This document shows positions 4,934 through 7,106 of a DNA stretch of 7,106 nucleotides, one piece after another. Origin of the DNA: an uncultured Prevotellaceae bacterium. Its GTDB lineage: Bacteria > Bacteroidota > Bacteroidia > Bacteroidales > Bacteroidaceae. Each line of letters starts with the position of its first letter. Positions within the stretch are counted from its first letter, which is position 1. The notes beneath the pieces are model-generated. The model saw only the letters and a list, made by a program, of their open reading frames with translations, did no database searches and was not told the origin of the DNA. The stretch is taken from contig CAMOSA010000127.1 in assembly GCA_946624335.1 (NCBI GenBank), positions 1 to 7,106 on the forward strand, read 5' to 3'. A program made the position numbers and the translations under genes.

Positions 4934-5671
4934 ATGAAAAAACTCGAAATCGGAGCTATCGTCTCCCAAGCATGGGATCTTGCCGTGAAGCATTGGCCCA
5001 TCTTCGTTCTCTTCTCCTTCGTGACGTCGCTCATCAGCGGTCTCGGCGTCAGCGTCGACCCCGAGCGCTATGCCGAGCTCATCACCAACAGCAGCGACCC
5101 AGCCGCTCAGGTGGCCATGCTGGCCGAGGTGATACAGGTCAACTACATCTTGGTCACCATCGGCTTCCTCCTTTCCATCTACCTGAGCTACGTCGTCTAC
5201 AACCTTTATGTCACCGCTTACTGCAAGGGTAAGCCCTACGAGTCGATGGCATCGATCTTCAAGGTCGACCTCAACCGCTTGGCCATCTATTTCTGTGTCG
5301 GCTTTGTCTACGGCATCGTTGTAGGTCTGGGCACCTGCCTCTGCATCCTGCCCGGTATATGGATTGCCATCCGTCTATGGTACGCTCCCGTGTTGGCCGC
5401 TACGCAGGACGTGACGTTCGGCGAGGCTTTCAGCCGTTCGTGGCAGATGACCAAGGGTCATTTCTGGGAACTCCTGCTCATGGGCATCACCATGATTGGC
5501 ATCGCCATCGTCGGCTTCGCTGCCTGCTGCGTGGGTATCTATTTTGCTGACGTCATCACCAATTTCATGCTCATCATCTCGATGTTCCTGCTGATGCCTC
5601 AGGCTCCTGAACCCGAGAGCGTCATCGGCGATGAGGCAACAGCATCATCCGACTACGTTGAAGTCCAGTAA
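4934..5671 (+). CDS. Six-helix membrane protein, GPDP-membrane/DUF975-like
   Basis: The 245-residue product has a short cytoplasmic-type start (MKKLEIGAIVSQAWDLAVKHW) and membrane segments near 22-38, 71-95, 117-137, 139-157, 180-199 and 201-222. It ends in an acidic tail (PEPESVIGDEATASSD, 225-240). ILPGIWIAIRLWYAPVLA (138-155) followed by FGEAFSRSWQMTKGHFW (162-178) is the pattern of membrane proteins related to the glycerophosphodiester phosphodiesterase membrane domain and to DUF975/YciC-like families. No catalytic domain is attached. Function is unknown; a structural or transport-accessory role is possible. The ATG at 4934 is preceded by an A-rich leader. Its 3' end overlaps the next gene by 41 bases if that gene uses ATG 5631, which suggests translational coupling. 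Confidence 0.78.
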   Translation: MKKLEIGAIVSQAWDLAVKHWPIFVLFSFVTSLISGLGVSVDPERYAELITNSSDPAAQVAMLAEVIQVNYILVTIGFLLSIYLSYVVYNLYVTAYCKGKPYESMASIFKVDLNRLAIYFCVGFVYGIVVGLGTCLCILPGIWIAIRLWYAPVLAATQDVTFGEAFSRSWQMTKGHFWELLLMGITMIGIAIVGFAACCVGIYFADVITNFMLIISMFLLMPQAPEPESVIGDEATASSDYVEVQ

Positions 5672-7106
5672 GACTCATATTCTCTTCATCCTCACGTGGA
5701 TGTGTGTGGCCACCATTGTGGGCTGCACACATCCACGTGCTCCTTTATCTTCCAGTGCCGATAAGGTGGAGATTGACAGCACGGTGTCTGTCGACTCCCT
5801 CTTCATGCAAGGTGAGGAGCTGCTGGACGGTGCCGATTATGTCGCCGCCACCGACCACTTTGTCCAGCTCCTCGAGCTCATCGACACTACCGACCTCGAG
5901 CTTCACAGCGACTGTCTCAGCGACCTCTCCGTCTGCTACCTGCGGCGCGGACTCTATGCCGATGCCTTCGCCGCTGCCACGAAAGTCATCGAGCTCGACC
6001 AGAGGCTCAACGACAAGGAGCGCCTCGTCTATTCCTACAACACGCTGGGCACGATTTATATCCTCAACCGCCAGCCCGCCGATGCCGAGAAATACCTCCG
6101 GCTGTCGCTGCAGATGGCTACGGAGCTGAATGACAGCGTGAAGATAGCCGTCCGCAATGGCATCCTGTCCGAGATCCTGATCTCCATCGACAAGCCCGAC
6201 GAAGCCCTTGCTGCCGCCGACGAAGCCCTGCGCCTCGACTCGCTCAGGCATGACACGGCCCACTTCGCCGTCCGGCAGGTGCAGAAAGCCAGTGTGCTCG
6301 AAGAACTGGAACGGTTGCCGGAAGCCTTGGCGTTGCTCGACAGCGCCGAGCCCGTGCTGCGCCGTACCGGTAACCTCAATTCACTCGCCATCAGCCTCAA
6401 CCAGCGAGGGAGCATAGCCCTGCGGCAGGAGCGGTGGGGCGATGCCGCTGAAGCTTACGACGAAGCGCTTGCCATTAACCGGCGCACGGGCAACCGCAAC
6501 GGTCAGGTCAAGAGCCATCTCGGGCTGTGGAAAGCCTTGCGCCCGACTGATGCTGAACATGCCGTGGACCATCTCGAAGCCTACAGCCTGCTGCGCGACT
6601 CGCTCTTCCAGGAGGGCACGCTTCAGGTGATGGCCGACTACGATGCCCGCTATGAGCTCGAACGCTTGCGACAACAGAACCAGCGCCAAGAGCGCATCAC
6701 GCGCCTCTTCATCGCGGGAGCCGTCATCTTTGGCCTTCTGCTCTGCATCGCCGTGCTGCTGCAGATGCGCAGTATCAAGGAGCGCAACCGCCGTGTGCGT
6801 CAGTGGCAGAAGAAGTATCTCGCTGCCGTGGCAGCTGCCGAGGCCACAACCGACACCGATGTCTCAGCCGACACCGATGTCCCAACCGCCAACGATGTCT
6901 CTGCCGGCGTCGAAGCCTCGACCGGCACTGCCGATAACGGCGCGTCGCTCGCCGGAACAGATTCTGTCCTCACGGTGGCGTCCCCGCCGGCCGCCTCGCC
7001 CTCTTCGGCCGCCGTGGATAGTGGCGTTCCGGCCACCGACGTCCAGACAGTCAATGGACAGCACGCTGCTCAGCCGACGGAGGCCGCCGATGCCCCCGCA
7101 GATCAG
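5631..7106 (+). CDS. TPR lipoprotein/membrane signalling-type protein, C-terminus off window
   Basis: The frame is open from ATG 5631 to the window edge (492 codons, no stop). A signal peptide with h-region ILFILTWMCVATIVG ends in a lipobox (IVGC, Cys32). Helical pairs typical of tetratricopeptide repeats follow, e.g. GADYVAATDHF (near 65), ADAEKYLRLSL (150), PDEALAAADEALRLD (189), LPEALALLDSAE (229) and WGDAAEAYDEALAINR (269). A short coiled coil (YELERLRQQNQRQERI, near 341-356) leads into a membrane helix (about 359-379), a basic stretch (KERNRRVRQWQKKY) and an Ala/Thr/Asp-rich linker. In Bacteroidetes the TPR-coiled coil-helix order is common in regulators ending in an AraC/LuxR-type HTH or histidine kinase domain. 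That domain is not visible here. TTG 5658 is an alternative start giving a more compact signal peptide. ATG 5700 would leave too short a signal sequence. Confidence 0.82.
   Translation, partial: MRQQHHPTTLKSSKTHILFILTWMCVATIVGCTHPRAPLSSSADKVEIDSTVSVDSLFMQGEELLDGADYVAATDHFVQLLELIDTTDLELHSDCLSDLSVCYLRRGLYADAFAAATKVIELDQRLNDKERLVYSYNTLGTIYILNRQPADAEKYLRLSLQMATELNDSVKIAVRNGILSEILISIDKPDEALAAADEALRLDSLRHDTAHFAVRQVQKASVLEELERLPEALALLDSAEPVLRRTGNLNSLAISLNQRGSIALRQERWGDAAEAYDEALAINRRTGNRNGQVKSHLGLWKALRPTDAEHAVDHLEAYSLLRDSLFQEGTLQVMADYDARYELERLRQQNQRQERITRLFIAGAVIFGLLLCIAVLLQMRSIKERNRRVRQWQKKYLAAVAAAEATTDTDVSADTDVPTANDVSAGVEASTGTADNGASLAGTDSVLTVASPPAASPSSAAVDSGVPATDVQTVNGQHAAQPTEAADAPADQ
5693..5739. 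repeat. Perfect 14-bp inverted repeat within the TPR-gene signal peptide
   Basis: CACGTGGATGTGTG (5693-5706) and CACACATCCACGTG (5726-5739) are exact reverse complements with a 19-base interior. Inside, CCAC (5710-5713) can pair with GTGG (5718-5721) around a CATT loop. Alternatively the main stem can extend with two G-U and three G-C pairs. It begins 21 bases after the stop of the upstream gene and contains the lipobox cysteine codon (5724-5726). No U-run follows, so it is not a standard intrinsic terminator. Confidence 0.85.
6849..6920 (+). repeat. 18-base (six-codon) coding tandem repeat in the linker
   Basis: Consecutive 18-base units encode TDTDVS (6849-6866), ADTDVP (6867-6884), TANDVS (6885-6902) and a decayed AGVEAS (6903-6920). 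They lie in the Ala/Thr/Asp-rich segment after the membrane helix. They lengthen a flexible linker without changing frame, so unit number could vary between strains. Confidence 0.7.

Noticed and set aside
5704..6129. Plus-strand 141-codon frame in the TPR gene
   Set aside because: Ser/Pro/Thr low-complexity translation, out of frame with the lipoprotein-TPR frame, which has clear domains.
5745..6263. Minus-strand 172-codon frame in the TPR gene
   Set aside because: Complement of GC-rich TPR codons. The Val/Gly/Glu-rich product has no domain or promoter.

Overview
The window looks like chromosomal DNA from a Bacteroidales bacterium, most likely of the Prevotellaceae. Three things point there. 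Two near-perfect Bacteroidetes promoters (TTTG/TTG, about 20 bp, then TAnnTTTG) are present at 578-609 and 4442-4472. Start codons lack Shine-Dalgarno sequences. The 61-base start of a groES-like gene on the minus strand reads as the Bacteroidales form. Coding DNA is GC-rich while several spacers are AT-rich or built from short tandem repeats. No transposase, integrase, phage gene, CRISPR array, tRNA or rRNA was seen.

Layout: (1) 1-61, the 5' end of groES on the minus strand. (2) 62-577, a long divergent spacer without a credible gene. (3) 578-4422, a probable transcription unit from one strong promoter: an unrecognised polytopic membrane protein, mtnN/pfs, luxS and an AGCS-family sodium:alanine/glycine symporter. 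(4) 4442-7106, a second unit from another strong promoter: a small DUF2752 protein, a six-helix membrane protein and a TPR signalling-type lipoprotein/membrane protein that runs off the right edge. This last gene has no stop codon in the window and is easy to miss, because shorter out-of-frame ORFs cover it on both strands.

Function: MtnN converts S-adenosylhomocysteine to S-ribosylhomocysteine plus adenine, and LuxS cleaves the product to homocysteine and DPD, the precursor of autoinducer-2. Together they form the SAH-detoxification and AI-2 branch of the activated methyl cycle. The linked symporter would import alanine or glycine with sodium. The link between that transport and the methyl cycle is positional only.

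The most unusual content lies between and around the genes. Each junction of the pfs-luxS unit carries a different short tandem array (7-, 7- and 8-base periods) touching a stop or start codon. The pfs-luxS spacer is assembled from GC-rich hairpins and nested inverted repeats. A perfect 14-bp inverted repeat lies inside the signal-peptide codons of the TPR gene. A 7+1+7 palindrome is superimposed on the -7 box of the first promoter. The leader of the second unit is extremely G-poor and C-rich. I did not find a clearly new multi-gene system; the best candidates are regulatory DNA/RNA elements.
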